From Bryobacterales bacterium (GTDB lineage Bacteria; Acidobacteriota; Terriglobia; Bryobacterales; UBA6623), in contig JAPPMC010000047.1 in the NCBI GenBank assembly GCA_028819235.1, forward strand, positions 1-42,760: a stretch of 42,760 nucleotides of DNA, read 5' to 3'. Below are positions 16,930-25,710 of the stretch, piece by piece. The number at the start of each line of letters is the position of its first letter. Within the stretch, counting starts at the first letter, position 1. The notes below the pieces were generated by a model. The model was given only the letters and a program-made list of their open reading frames with translations, ran no database searches and was not told where the DNA came from. The position numbers and the translations under genes were made by a program.

Positions 16930-18108
16930 GTGCGCATCTGCTACCTGGATTGCTTCTCGGGCATCTCCGGCGACATGCTTCTGGGCGCCCTCGTGGACAG
17001 CGGGCTGCCGGTCGAGGCCCTTCAGGATGATCTGGACAGGCTCGGCGTCAAGGGCCTGCGCGTGGACTCAGAGCCCGCGAAGCGAGGAGGGCTCGCCGGT
17101 ACGAAGGTGCACATCCATGCGCACGAACACCACCACCACCGCTCGCTGTCCGCGATCGAGGCAATGATCGGCAGGGCCGAGATCGAGGAGGGTGCGAAGC
17201 GGGACGCCATTCGGGTGTTCCGGCGTCTCGGCGAGGTGGAGGCGCGAGCGCACGCAATCCCGCTGGAGCGCGTCCATTTCCACGAAGTGGGCGCGCTGGA
17301 CTCGATCGCGGACATCGTGGGAGGCTGCTGCGGACTTCGAAGGCTGGGAGTCGAGCGAGTGCACTGCTCGCCGATCAATCTCGGCAGCGGCACGGTGGAG
17401 GCGGCGCATGGCACGCTGCCCGTGCCGGCGCCGGCCACAGCCCGTCTGGTGGAGGGAGTGCCCACGTACTCAGAGGGGCCCTCGGTCGAGCTCACGACGC
17501 CGACGGGAGCGGCGCTGGCGGTGACGCTCTCAGGAGGCTTCGGCCCGCCGCCCGCAATGCGCATCACTGCGAGCGGCTACGGGGCGGGAACGCGCGAACT
17601 GGCCGGGCGACCGAACCTGCTGCGGGTGCTCTTGGGCGATGCTGAGGAGGCCGACTCCCCCCCGGAGGAAGTCTGGGCGCTGGAGGCGGACATCGACGAC
17701 ATGACGCCCGAGATGGCGGGCTTCGCAATGGAGCGCCTGCTGGAGTCCGGGGCCTTGGACGTTACGCTGGCGCCCGTTCAGATGAAGAAGAACCGGCCGG
17801 GATTCCGGCTTTCGGCGCTGGCGCGGCCCGAGGACAGGTCTCGGCTAGGCGATCTGATGCTGGCTGAGACCTCGACGCTGGGGATCCGCGAGACGGCCTC
17901 GCGCCGACGGACACTGCCGCGATCGTTGGTGACTGTCGAAACACGCTACGGCCCCGTCCGGGTCAAGGTCGCCGGGCGCGACGGCGAGAGCCGGAGCTGC
18001 GCGCCGGAGTACGACGACTGCCGCAGCCTAGCGAAGGAGCACAGCGTTCCCTTCCAGCGAGTCTGGGATCTGGCCCGCCACGCCTGCCAGAGATCCAAGA
18101 AGAAGTAG
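16930..18108 (+). CDS. larC: Nickel-pincer cofactor biosynthesis protein LarC
   Basis: LarC inserts nickel, using CTP, into the pyridinium dithio-mononucleotide that becomes the nickel-pincer nucleotide of lactate racemase-type enzymes. The 392-residue protein begins with the family N-terminus (ICYLDCFSGISGDMLLGAL). It contains a His-rich stretch at residues 61-70 (HIHAHEHHHH), ERVHFHEVGALDSIADIVG, ELTTPTGAAL and ALEADIDDMTPEMAG. Some lactobacilli make LarC by a frameshift between two reading frames; here it is one uninterrupted frame. GTG 16930 fits the family start; TTG 16888 is a weaker alternative. LarA, LarB and LarE are not in this window. It lies between the LysR gene and metG. Confidence 0.92.
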   Translation: MRICYLDCFSGISGDMLLGALVDSGLPVEALQDDLDRLGVKGLRVDSEPAKRGGLAGTKVHIHAHEHHHHRSLSAIEAMIGRAEIEEGAKRDAIRVFRRLGEVEARAHAIPLERVHFHEVGALDSIADIVGGCCGLRRLGVERVHCSPINLGSGTVEAAHGTLPVPAPATARLVEGVPTYSEGPSVELTTPTGAALAVTLSGGFGPPPAMRITASGYGAGTRELAGRPNLLRVLLGDAEEADSPPEEVWALEADIDDMTPEMAGFAMERLLESGALDVTLAPVQMKKNRPGFRLSALARPEDRSRLGDLMLAETSTLGIRETASRRRTLPRSLVTVETRYGPVRVKVAGRDGESRSCAPEYDDCRSLAKEHSVPFQRVWDLARHACQRSKKK

Positions 18109-18122
18109 GGCCCGCGCGGGCC
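18109..18122. terminator. GC palindrome after larC
   Basis: GGCCCGCGCGGGCC, a perfect 14-nt palindrome, begins one base after the larC stop. As RNA it gives a 5-bp stem with a 4-nt loop. No T tract follows, so a terminator role is weak, and metG starts 88 nt later. Confidence 0.25.
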
Positions 18123-18209
18123 AGCTGCTCCGTGGCGGCCCGGCTGCGGCGTCGGCGGCGAGCATCCGCCGATCGGCGCACCGTGCCAGACTAGGAAGAG
18201 CCCCCGCCC

Positions 18210-20162
18210 ATGCCCAAGTTCTACTTGTCGACGCCGATCTATTACGTCAATGCGGCTCCCCACATCGGCCACGCGTACACCACGATCGTGGCCGATACGA
18301 TCAAGCGGATCCGGCGCATGCTGGGGGACGACGCCTACCTGGTCACGGGCTCGGACGAGCACGGCCAGAAAGTCGAGCGGGCGGCTACTGCTGCGGGTCT
18401 CGAGCCGCTGCAATTCACCGACAGGGTATCGGCCGCCTTCCGCCGGGAATGGGAGCAGCTGGGCCTTGAGGTGGACTTCTTCCGACGCACCAGCGACCCC
18501 CGCCACGCCCTGGCGGTTCGTGAGGTGTTCCGGCGCTGCTTGAAGAACGGGGCCATCTACAAGGGCGCTTACACCGGCAAGTACCACCTCGGCGACGAGG
18601 CGTTCGTCACGGACGAGGAGGCGGCCGCGGCGGACCCCGAACTGATCACCACCGTCACCGAGGAGAACTACTTCTTCCGCCTGTCGGCCTTCCAGCAGCC
18701 GCTGATTGACCTCTACGAGTCCCAGCCGGACTTCATCCGTCCAGAGACGCGCCGTAACGAGGTGCTGGCTTTCGTGCGCTCGGGCCTCAAGGACCTCTCT
18801 ATCAGCCGCTCCACGCTCAAGTGGGGCATACCGCTGCCCAACGATCCCGAGCACGTCTTCTACGTATGGTTCGACGCGCTGACCACCTACATCAGCGCCC
18901 TGGGATTCGGCGACGCCGACGGGCCCGGAGAGTACGAGCGCCTCTGGCCCGCCGACGTGCAGCTGGTCGGCAAGGAGATCGTGCGGTTCCACGCCGTTTA
19001 CTGGCCCGCGTTCCTCATGGCGGCGGATCTACCGCTTCCGAGGCAGATCTGGGCTCACGGCTGGCTCATATTCCAGGGCGGGAAAATGTCCAAGACCAAG
19101 GGCAACATCGTCCGGGCCCTTCCCATCAAAGAGGTGGTCGGCACGGACGGGCTGCGCCATTACCTGCTACGGGAGATCGTATTCGGCCAGGACGGGCACT
19201 TCTCGCACGAGGCGCTGGCGCGGCGCTACAACGCCGACTTGGCCAACGGCCTCGGCAACCTCGCCAGCCGCACAGCGTCCATGCTCTCCCGCTACTGCGG
19301 CGGAGAGATCCCAGACCCTTCCGGGGGAGATGACGGGGGACTGCCGGAACTGGCCGCCACGTGCATCGAGCGGGCAGTGGCGCACTACGCCAAGTACTCC
19401 TTTTCGCACGCGATCGATGCAGTCTGGACGCTGCTGGCGCGCGCCGACAAGTACATCGTGGAACACAGGCCCTGGGAATTGGCCAAGCGTGCCGACGCAG
19501 GATCCGCCCAGCAACTGAGCGCCACCCTGTACAACAGTGCGGAGACCCTGCGCGTGGCCGCCGTGCTCTTGGCCCCGGTACTGCCGACAGGAGCCCAAGG
19601 CGTCTGGGAGTCCCTCGGCCTCGCCGGCGCAGTGCGCGACGAGCGCCTCGACCTGCTGGCCTGGGGCAGTCTGAAGCCCGGCGACACCGCCGGCAGGCAG
19701 CGCGCCATATATCCGAGGCTGGACGTGGGCAAGGCGGTCGCCCGGATGGAGGCCCTCGAGGCCGAATCGCTGCAGGAGCAGGCCAAGCTGCTCGGCCAGC
19801 CTGACGCGCCGGCGGCGGTTACGATCGACACGCCACCCATCGAGATCTCGGACTTTGCCAAGGTCGACATGCGCGTGGGTCTGGTGCAAGCCGCGCAGCG
19901 CGTGAAGAAATCGGACAAGCTCCTGCGGCTGACCGTGGACATCGGCGAGGCAGAGCCGCGGACGATCTTGGCGGGCATCGCGGCCGAGTACGCTCCCGAG
20001 GAGGTGAAAGGCCGACGCATCGCGGTTGTGGCCAACCTCAAGCCGCGCAAGATGATGGGCGTGGTGTCCCAGGGGATGGTCGTCGCCGCATCACTGCCCG
20101 GCGGAGAGGCGCGCCTGGCCGGATTCGACAAGGACACGCCGCCCGGGGCACGCCTGAGCTGA
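18210..20162 (+). CDS. metG: Methionyl-tRNA synthetase with C-terminal tRNA-binding domain
   Basis: Charges tRNA-Met with methionine for initiation and elongation. The 650-residue class I synthetase has HIGH in NAAPHIGHAYTT (His20-His23), the KMSKS loop as GGKMSKTKGN (about residue 292), a helical anticodon-binding domain (about 370-520), and a C-terminal OB-fold Trbp111-like domain (about 545-650: FAKVDMRVG, KPRKMMGVVSQGM) that aids dimerisation and tRNA binding. The connective-peptide knuckle reads YTGKYHLGDEAFVT without Cys pairs, so it is a zinc-free form. AGGAAGAG at 18193-18200 lies 9 nt before ATG 18210. tatD follows 21 nt downstream, a common metG-tatD pairing. Confidence 0.96.
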   Translation: MPKFYLSTPIYYVNAAPHIGHAYTTIVADTIKRIRRMLGDDAYLVTGSDEHGQKVERAATAAGLEPLQFTDRVSAAFRREWEQLGLEVDFFRRTSDPRHALAVREVFRRCLKNGAIYKGAYTGKYHLGDEAFVTDEEAAAADPELITTVTEENYFFRLSAFQQPLIDLYESQPDFIRPETRRNEVLAFVRSGLKDLSISRSTLKWGIPLPNDPEHVFYVWFDALTTYISALGFGDADGPGEYERLWPADVQLVGKEIVRFHAVYWPAFLMAADLPLPRQIWAHGWLIFQGGKMSKTKGNIVRALPIKEVVGTDGLRHYLLREIVFGQDGHFSHEALARRYNADLANGLGNLASRTASMLSRYCGGEIPDPSGGDDGGLPELAATCIERAVAHYAKYSFSHAIDAVWTLLARADKYIVEHRPWELAKRADAGSAQQLSATLYNSAETLRVAAVLLAPVLPTGAQGVWESLGLAGAVRDERLDLLAWGSLKPGDTAGRQRAIYPRLDVGKAVARMEALEAESLQEQAKLLGQPDAPAAVTIDTPPIEISDFAKVDMRVGLVQAAQRVKKSDKLLRLTVDIGEAEPRTILAGIAAEYAPEEVKGRRIAVVANLKPRKMMGVVSQGMVVAASLPGGEARLAGFDKDTPPGARLS

Positions 20163-20183
20163 GGCCAGCCAAGTCGGGACGCC

Positions 20184-20981
20184 ATGCTCGTCGATTCCCA
20201 CTGCCACCTAGACGGCCGTGCATTCGATGGAGACCGCGATGCGGTCCTCGACCGCGCCCGCCGTGCGGGCGTCTCGTTCATGCTGGCCATCGGCACAGGG
20301 GACGGCCCGCCCGACCTTGAGGCCGCGGTCCGCATCGCCGAGCGTCACGCCGACATTGGCGCAACCGTCGGCGTCCACCCGCATGACGCGGCCAAGTTTG
20401 ACGAGCCAACGGCGGCGCGCTTGGACGCCCTGTGCCGGCACCCGGAAGTGCTTGCAGTGGGCGAGATCGGGCTTGACCACCACTACCGCAACTCCCCGAC
20501 AGCAGAGCAACGGCAAGCGTTCGTGCGGCAGATGGAGATCGCCGCCGCGCACGGCAAGCCGATCGCGATCCACACGCGGGACGCGTGGGACGAGACACTG
20601 GGCCTCCTTGAGGAGCACTGGGCGGGGAACGGCATCGGGGGCATCATGCACTGCTTCACGGGAACGTCGGAGCACGCGCTGCGCTGCCTCCGGATGGGCT
20701 TTCTGCTGTCGTTCTCGGGAGTGCTCACGTTCCCGCGCTCGGGCGACCTCCGAGCCACGGCGAGATGCGTGCCGTCCGACCGGCTGCTGGTCGAGACGGA
20801 CGCTCCCTACCTGACGCCAGCGCCGCACCGCAAGATCCGGCGCAATGAGCCGCGCTTCGTGGTCGAGACGGCCCGGACGCTGGCGCGGGTCCGGAACACG
20901 ACCTTGGAAGACGTAGCCCGGCAGACTACGGAAAACTTCCGCACGCTGCTCGGCGAGTTCGAAACGGGCCGCGCATCCTGA
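20184..20981 (+). CDS. tatD: TatD family metal-dependent deoxyribonuclease
   Basis: A 265-residue TIM-barrel hydrolase of the amidohydrolase superfamily. TatD enzymes are 3'-5' exonucleases on DNA and RNA linked to repair and DNA turnover. The metal ligands are visible: DSHCHLD (His7, His9), VGEIGLDHHY (Glu), AIHTRDA (His), MHCFTG (His) and VETDAPYLTP (Asp). Length matches the family (about 260). It is likely transcribed with metG and ends 22 nt from the stop of the convergent Ogl-like gene. A small CGCCG/CGGCG hairpin at 20983-20995 lies in that gap. Confidence 0.93.
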   Translation: MLVDSHCHLDGRAFDGDRDAVLDRARRAGVSFMLAIGTGDGPPDLEAAVRIAERHADIGATVGVHPHDAAKFDEPTAARLDALCRHPEVLAVGEIGLDHHYRNSPTAEQRQAFVRQMEIAAAHGKPIAIHTRDAWDETLGLLEEHWAGNGIGGIMHCFTGTSEHALRCLRMGFLLSFSGVLTFPRSGDLRATARCVPSDRLLVETDAPYLTPAPHRKIRRNEPRFVVETARTLARVRNTTLEDVARQTTENFRTLLGEFETGRAS

Positions 20982-21003
20982 CCGCCGCAGCGGCGCAGGC
21001 GCC

Positions 21004-22128
21004 TCACGGTATCTCGGCGACGTAGACCTGCGTGCAGCCGCTCCTGTCGCTGGCGAACACGACCATCGATTCGTCCCGTGAGAACGACGGGTGGGGGTGC
21101 GTCCACTGCGGGCCGTACACGGTATCGCCCGCCATCTCCATCCAGCTCAGCGACCGATTGCGATCCTGCGCGCGCCGGGCGCGCTCCCAGTCCTCAGCCA
21201 AGGCGTAGCGCGACTTCCTCCACTGCGTTCCCTGCGAACTGGCCAGGGACTGGCACACCGTGGTCCGCCCTCCCGTGGCAACGTCGACCAGCTGCAGGCC
21301 GATGTCCGGGTGGACGGTGTCGCACAGAACGCGCCCGCCTGCGCGGTCGGGCGTGATGTGCCAAGCGTTGAACTCGCTGATGGTCGAGATCCGGCGCGTG
21401 CGCCAGTGCAGCCGGCGCAGGGCGACCGGCCACACGCTGAAGACGAGGTCCTCGCTCTTGCCCAAGAATGTCTCATGCACGACGAATTCGTCGTCGCCGT
21501 GCAGGTACAGGCATTCCAGGCCCGAGCCGTCCCGGCGAACGCGGTGCATGCGGGGGGCCGGATCGGCCGCGAACTCGATCCAATCGGAACTCACCGGATT
21601 GAACTGGGGGTGGATCACGGTGCGGGGAAAATCCAAGAATCGCGTACGGCTGCCGTCTAGCGTGCCCACGAGCAGACCCCACCCGGACGGCCGCTTGCAG
21701 GCGGCCACGAACCACTCCCCACAAGGGCTGAGCGAGCACTCGCCAAGCTGGCCCCCGCCGTCGGCGATCAGGCTTTCGCCCAATCCCTCCGGCTCCAGGC
21801 GCCAGACCGCCCCGCCGCGAACGAACAGCACCGCCCCGTCGGGCGCGATCAAGGGGGAGAACGGGTGCACGGGGTCGCCGTCGGTGAGCTGGCGGATCGG
21901 ACCGTCCGGAAACTCCGCGTCATAGAGCTGCGCTGTGCCCGTGCGGTAGCCGGTGAACAGCAGGCGGGACTGGTCCAAGCTGAATGAACACTGCAGGAAG
22001 TACGTGGGGTGGCTGATGGAGTCGTGCCCTGTGACGCGGTGGATCCGCGCCCCGGTCCTCCGGTCCCGGAAGCTATGGTGCTCGGAGGGCCATATGTCCC
22101 CCTTGCGGCCGCCGCGCGACCCGCCCAT
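21004..22128 (-). CDS. Oligogalacturonate lyase-like beta-propeller protein
   Basis: A 374-residue protein with repeated TolB/PD40-like blades (SFSLDQSRLLFTG, SPLIAPDGAVLFV, SLSPCGEWFVAA, SFSRDESMVVFASDRSG). It resembles the oligogalacturonate lyase family (Pectate_lyase22). The family's manganese ligands (Gln-x-x-His-x-His and an upstream His) are matched by Gln341, His344 and His346 in GPQWTHPHPSF and His257 in FNAWHITPDRAGG. A beta-elimination activity on uronic oligomers is thus possible, but the true substrate is unknown. No signal peptide is seen, suggesting a cytoplasmic enzyme. Its ATG 22128 shares one base with the stop of the phosphatase gene (TGATG), so translation is coupled. Confidence 0.75.
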   Translation of the reverse strand: MGGSRGGRKGDIWPSEHHSFRDRRTGARIHRVTGHDSISHPTYFLQCSFSLDQSRLLFTGYRTGTAQLYDAEFPDGPIRQLTDGDPVHPFSPLIAPDGAVLFVRGGAVWRLEPEGLGESLIADGGGQLGECSLSPCGEWFVAACKRPSGWGLLVGTLDGSRTRFLDFPRTVIHPQFNPVSSDWIEFAADPAPRMHRVRRDGSGLECLYLHGDDEFVVHETFLGKSEDLVFSVWPVALRRLHWRTRRISTISEFNAWHITPDRAGGRVLCDTVHPDIGLQLVDVATGGRTTVCQSLASSQGTQWRKSRYALAEDWERARRAQDRNRSLSWMEMAGDTVYGPQWTHPHPSFSRDESMVVFASDRSGCTQVYVAEIP

Positions 22129-23753
22129 CAGCGAGCGGGCCCGAGCGCCTCGCTCAGCACTCGTGTGTCGCTCTCTAGCTGCAGCTCCAATCCAAGCAGC
22201 ACGCCCAAGGTCGGCGCCACGTCCTCGGGGCCGGCTTCAGAGGCGTGCCGGCCGGGAACAACGCCGAAACCCGCCAAGACTACCGGGACGCGACGGTCAT
22301 GGGCGTGGGCGCTTCCGTGCCCGGTCCCGTTCGGGCCGCCGGGGTACGCGCTCTCTGCGAAGTGCACTTGCAAATGCGGAGAGCGGCCCTCCCGGTAGGA
22401 ATTCCGGTATAGCGCGGCGAACTGGCTGTCGACCGGCCCGGAGAGGTCCTCCGCCGTGAACACCTCAGCAACCTCCGGCTGGCCGGAGAGCCAGGTCTGA
22501 AGGCAGGCACTGGCCTTCTCACGCGCCACGCCGCGCTCGCCCAGCGCCGCACCGTTCCAATGGAGGCTTCTGCCGGCGGCGTCGTCGACAACCTCCGAAG
22601 CGGAACCCTGCCCGCATTCTTCAATGGCCGGCGTCGCACGCTTCCAGAAGGCCGACGTGTCGATCCTGCGGGCTGACGCGTCGCCGTTGGCGCGCAGCTG
22701 TTCGACCAAGGGCATCGCGCCGTGGTCCGCAGAGAGCGCAATGACGGAACGCCCAGGGCCTACCACCCTGTCCACCTCCTCGAGGAACTCACCAAGCCTG
22801 CGGTCCAGCCGCAGGTGGTTGTCCATGGCCTCTTGGCTGAACGGGCCGTAGCGATGGCCGATCGAGTCCGTCGCCGACAGTCCGACGAACAGCAGGTCGG
22901 GCACGTCGTCCGTGCCGATCTCGCCGGACTCCAGCGCGGCCAGAGCGGCCCCGAGCGTGATCTCGTCCGAGTAGGGCGTCCTCGCCAGCAAGGAGCCGAA
23001 GCCGTCCTCCGGCAGCCGGTGCGGGAACATCTCGCCCTGCCCGTCACCCTCGCCTGGGAAGTCGTCGGCGCGTGCCAGCCGCTCATAGAGCGCCGGATCG
23101 CCCAGCAGACGGTCCCAGATCCTACCTGCATGGGCTGCGCCGGGACCGCTGGCATTGAACCGCTCAAGCCAGCCAGGCATCCGGTCCCCGTAGTACGTCG
23201 AAGACACTAGGCAAGCGCAGTCCGGCTCGAACCAGAACGCCCCATCGGCCCGATGGCCTCCCATCAGGATGGCGCTGCGGTCCTTGGTCGATACGGAGTA
23301 GATCTTGGCTCCGGGGTGAGCGCGCTTGAGCAGGTCCCCGAGGGTCTCGGTCAGCAGGGCCTGAGGGGACGCCCCAGTGCCCGGACCCCCGACCGGCTCG
23401 TAGCGGTCGTCGTCGACGCAGTATACGCGGCCGACGCCGGGCTCACGCCAGCTGTTGCCCACGATGCCGTGGGCGGCGGGGTGCCTGCCGGTGGAGATTG
23501 TGGCGTGGCCGGGGCCGGTGGACGTGCTCGAATGGCGGTATGCGGCCGCGTGGAAGTATGCACCCTCCTCCAGCAATCGCCGAAGGCCTCCCGTGTAGTG
23601 CTCTTCGAAACGTTCCAAGTAGTCGGCCCGCAGCTGGTCGACCGCCAGCACGACCGTCAGGCGCGGCAGTGCAGGCCCGGGCGGCTCCGCACACCCCACT
23701 AAAAGGGCGGCCAACGCGAACGGGCCCGCAGGGGCCAACCGGCCATGCCTCAT
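22128..23753 (-). CDS. PafA-like alkaline phosphatase superfamily lipoprotein
   Basis: A 541-residue phosphomonoesterase or phosphodiesterase, probably periplasmic. The lipobox LVGC (Cys21) ends a short signal peptide. Active-site positions correspond to the PafA enzyme: metal Asp39 (VVLAVDQLR), nucleophile Thr79 (SSTSTGPGHATISTG), Asn100 (GIVGNSW), Lys157 and Arg159 (STKDRSA), metal ligands in SATDSIGHRYGP and SADHGA, and a late His near SAHAHDRRVPV. PafA liberates phosphate from many organic esters. ATG 23753 overlaps the DUF2007 stop (ATGA); the longer frame to 24035 lacks a signal peptide. It is the middle gene of a coupled three-gene cassette. Confidence 0.88.
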   Translation of the reverse strand: MRHGRLAPAGPFALAALLVGCAEPPGPALPRLTVVLAVDQLRADYLERFEEHYTGGLRRLLEEGAYFHAAAYRHSSTSTGPGHATISTGRHPAAHGIVGNSWREPGVGRVYCVDDDRYEPVGGPGTGASPQALLTETLGDLLKRAHPGAKIYSVSTKDRSAILMGGHRADGAFWFEPDCACLVSSTYYGDRMPGWLERFNASGPGAAHAGRIWDRLLGDPALYERLARADDFPGEGDGQGEMFPHRLPEDGFGSLLARTPYSDEITLGAALAALESGEIGTDDVPDLLFVGLSATDSIGHRYGPFSQEAMDNHLRLDRRLGEFLEEVDRVVGPGRSVIALSADHGAMPLVEQLRANGDASARRIDTSAFWKRATPAIEECGQGSASEVVDDAAGRSLHWNGAALGERGVAREKASACLQTWLSGQPEVAEVFTAEDLSGPVDSQFAALYRNSYREGRSPHLQVHFAESAYPGGPNGTGHGSAHAHDRRVPVVLAGFGVVPGRHASEAGPEDVAPTLGVLLGLELQLESDTRVLSEALGPAR

Positions 23754-24004
23754 GCCGCACTCTCGGCGGCCCCATCGACCGCATCTCGAAGGACGGCTCG
23801 CGCATCTTCGGCCCGGGACTCGAGCACCTTCACTAGCACGTTCCCGACCGGCTGCTGGATGACGTTCTCGCGGGCGAGCCAGCACGCAATGCCGGCGGAC
23901 TCCAGCAGTCCCTGAATGATCTCCGCTTCTATCGTCGCAAGGTGGCTGCGCGACGAGAAGACTGTGACTAGGCCGTCGGCGGCGGGACTGGTGTGGGGAA
24001 CCAA
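23750..24004 (-). CDS. DUF2007 family small protein
   Basis: An 84-residue protein with the DUF2007 pattern: a beta strand LVTVFSSRSH, a helix IEAEIIQGLLESAGI, then CWLARENV and a C-terminal helix LESRAEDARAVLRDA. The fold is like a small signal-transduction (PII-like) module, but no activity is known. TTG 24004 is the only start after the in-frame stop; no strong ribosome site is seen. It overlaps the phosphatase start by ATGA, so it is the first gene of the DUF2007-phosphatase-propeller cassette and diverges from the DUF1080 gene across about 190 nt, which show no other gene. Confidence 0.72.
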   Translation of the reverse strand: MVPHTSPAADGLVTVFSSRSHLATIEAEIIQGLLESAGIACWLARENVIQQPVGNVLVKVLESRAEDARAVLRDAVDGAAESAA

Positions 24005-24195
24005 ACCGGAAGTCTAGCAGAGTGAGGCGGTGCATTGCGGGAGGCCGGACCGGCGCGCAACGCGCCTGCGCAGCTCACCGGAACGATGGCCAAGACCAAA
24101 GCCGGCCCAAGGCCAGTCCCCGCCCAGCACGGGCCTAGCGGCGCACGCAAGGGTCCTCTGAGCCAGTGCGAATGTACGATAGTTCCCGACCACCC

Positions 24196-25014
24196 ATGCA
24201 AAGACGCGAATTCCTGCTCGCCCCGGCTCTTGCCCTCCCCGCGACCTCAGCCGAGCCGTCCAAGCCAGCCCCCACCGGCTACACCGACACGCCCTACCTG
24301 CCAGGGGGCCGCTGGAGAGTGCACGACGACTCACGGCCGAGACCCAGGATCGTCTCGCCGGGCACTTCCAGCATGCCCGACACGCCCGGGCAACCGCCCT
24401 CGGACGCGACCGTCCTGTTCGACGGCAAGGACCTTGCCAACTGGGAGCAGCGACGGCGGGGCGAAACGCTCCCACCCGTCTGGAAGGTCGAGAACGGCTA
24501 TATGGAGGTGGTTCCGGGAACGGGGGGCCACATCACAAAGCAGCGATTCGGCGATGTCCAGCTTCACATCGAGTGGGCCACACCTGCCCAGCCCAGCGGC
24601 AACAGCCAGGCGCGCGGCAACAGCGGCGTGCTGATCATGGGCCTCTACGAAGTCCAAATCCTCGACTCCTACGACAACATCTCGTATGCCGACGGCCAGG
24701 CGGGTGCGATCTACGGCCAGTTCCCGCCCTTGGTCAACGCGTCCCGCAAGCCGGGTGAGTGGCAGACGTACGACATCATCTTTGAGGCCCCTCGATTCGA
24801 CGGAGACAAGCTGGTGCGGCCCGCATTCGCCACGGTGCTGCACAACGGCGTGCTGCTCCACCACCGCCGGGAACTGCTGGGACCGATGCGCCACAGGAGA
24901 GTGAGCGAGTACGTGCCCCACGAGCCCGAACTGGGGCTCCTGCTGCAGGGCCACGGAAATCCAGTGCGCTACCGGAACATTTGGGCGCGAAGGCTGGACC
25001 TAAACGAGTCGTAG
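24196..25014 (+). CDS. Exported DUF1080 (3-keto-disaccharide hydrolase) domain protein
   Basis: A 272-residue protein. The N-terminus MQRREFLLAPALALPATSA looks like a Tat-type signal (RREFLL), followed by a Pro-rich stretch. Residues from about 70 form a DUF1080 jelly-roll: VLFDGKDLANWEQ, WKVENGYMEVVPGTG, GNSGVLIMGLYEVQILDSY, DGQAGAIYGQFPP and PGEWQTYDIIFEAPRF. Members of this family hydrolyse 3-keto-glycosides or bind sugars, usually in the periplasm. Start is uncertain: ATG 24172 or GTG 24166 would lengthen the n-region of the signal. Its end overlaps the convergent cbiQ by 15 nt. Confidence 0.83.
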   Translation: MQRREFLLAPALALPATSAEPSKPAPTGYTDTPYLPGGRWRVHDDSRPRPRIVSPGTSSMPDTPGQPPSDATVLFDGKDLANWEQRRRGETLPPVWKVENGYMEVVPGTGGHITKQRFGDVQLHIEWATPAQPSGNSQARGNSGVLIMGLYEVQILDSYDNISYADGQAGAIYGQFPPLVNASRKPGEWQTYDIIFEAPRFDGDKLVRPAFATVLHNGVLLHHRRELLGPMRHRRVSEYVPHEPELGLLLQGHGNPVRYRNIWARRLDLNES

Positions 25015-25710
25015 GAGGAGCACGGCCAGGGGCAGCGCGGCGGCCAAGGCCGCCTCGGCGATGCCGAGGCTGGGGCGTTGCAGGCGTGGAAACTCGCCCT
25101 GAAACCCGCGCGTGATCAGCGCCTGCGCAACCCGCGCCGACCGGTCCCAGCCGCGAACGAAGACCATCGCCGCCTGATTGGCCCACATGCGCCAGCGGCC
25201 TGAGGCCAGCTGGCCGCCCGTGCGGCAGTCGCGGGCGCGCGAGATCCCGCGCCACTCTTCCAGCAGCACGAACAGGTAGCGGTTCATCAGCACGGCAGTC
25301 AGCGCAAAGGCCCTAGGCACACCGAGGCGGCACAGCGATTGCAGGATGTCCTCCACCGGCGTCGTTGCCGCCAGAATCGACAGCAGCACGATGGCCGAGG
25401 TTGCCTTGAAAGCCAGCGCCCCCGCCAGCGCCCCCGCACCAGGGAGGCCTGACACCAGCGGCAGGCAGGCCGCCAACGCAATGAACGGGGCTGCGGCCGC
25501 CACCCTCCGCAACACATAGCCGGGCGACACGCGGGCCAACCCCCACACTGCAAGCAAGATCGCGGCAGTGCCGCCCTGGCGCCAGCTGGGTGCCGGGGGA
25601 AACGTCGAGATCAGGACAACGGTGGCGAGCGCCGCGCAGAGCTTCACGGTCGGGTGGGCCGCCGCGAGCGGGGATCTCGGGGCCGCCAGCCCAGCGTCAA
25701 CCGAGCGCAC
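25000..25710 (-). CDS. cbiQ: CbiQ/NikQ-type ECF transporter T component
   Basis: A 236-residue membrane protein expected to couple an S component (CbiM/NikM) to ATPases in an energy-coupling-factor cobalt or nickel importer. It has about five hydrophobic segments, and a coupling-helix-type motif ALITRGFQGEFP (the Ala-x-x-x-Arg-Gly signature) near residue 200. An earlier ARDCRTGGQ stretch matches the first cytoplasmic coupling region. GTG 25710 overlaps the NikL-like gene by 14 nt. In most operons a CbiO/NikO ATPase follows; here the next gene is the convergent DUF1080 gene, so the ATPase must be elsewhere if the transporter works. Confidence 0.85.
   Translation of the reverse strand: MRSVDAGLAAPRSPLAAAHPTVKLCAALATVVLISTFPPAPSWRQGGTAAILLAVWGLARVSPGYVLRRVAAAAPFIALAACLPLVSGLPGAGALAGALAFKATSAIVLLSILAATTPVEDILQSLCRLGVPRAFALTAVLMNRYLFVLLEEWRGISRARDCRTGGQLASGRWRMWANQAAMVFVRGWDRSARVAQALITRGFQGEFPRLQRPSLGIAEAALAAALPLAVLLLRLV

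Noticed and set aside
16930..18108. A programmed frameshift in larC, as in some lactobacilli.
   Set aside because: The whole protein is encoded in one uninterrupted frame with both halves present.
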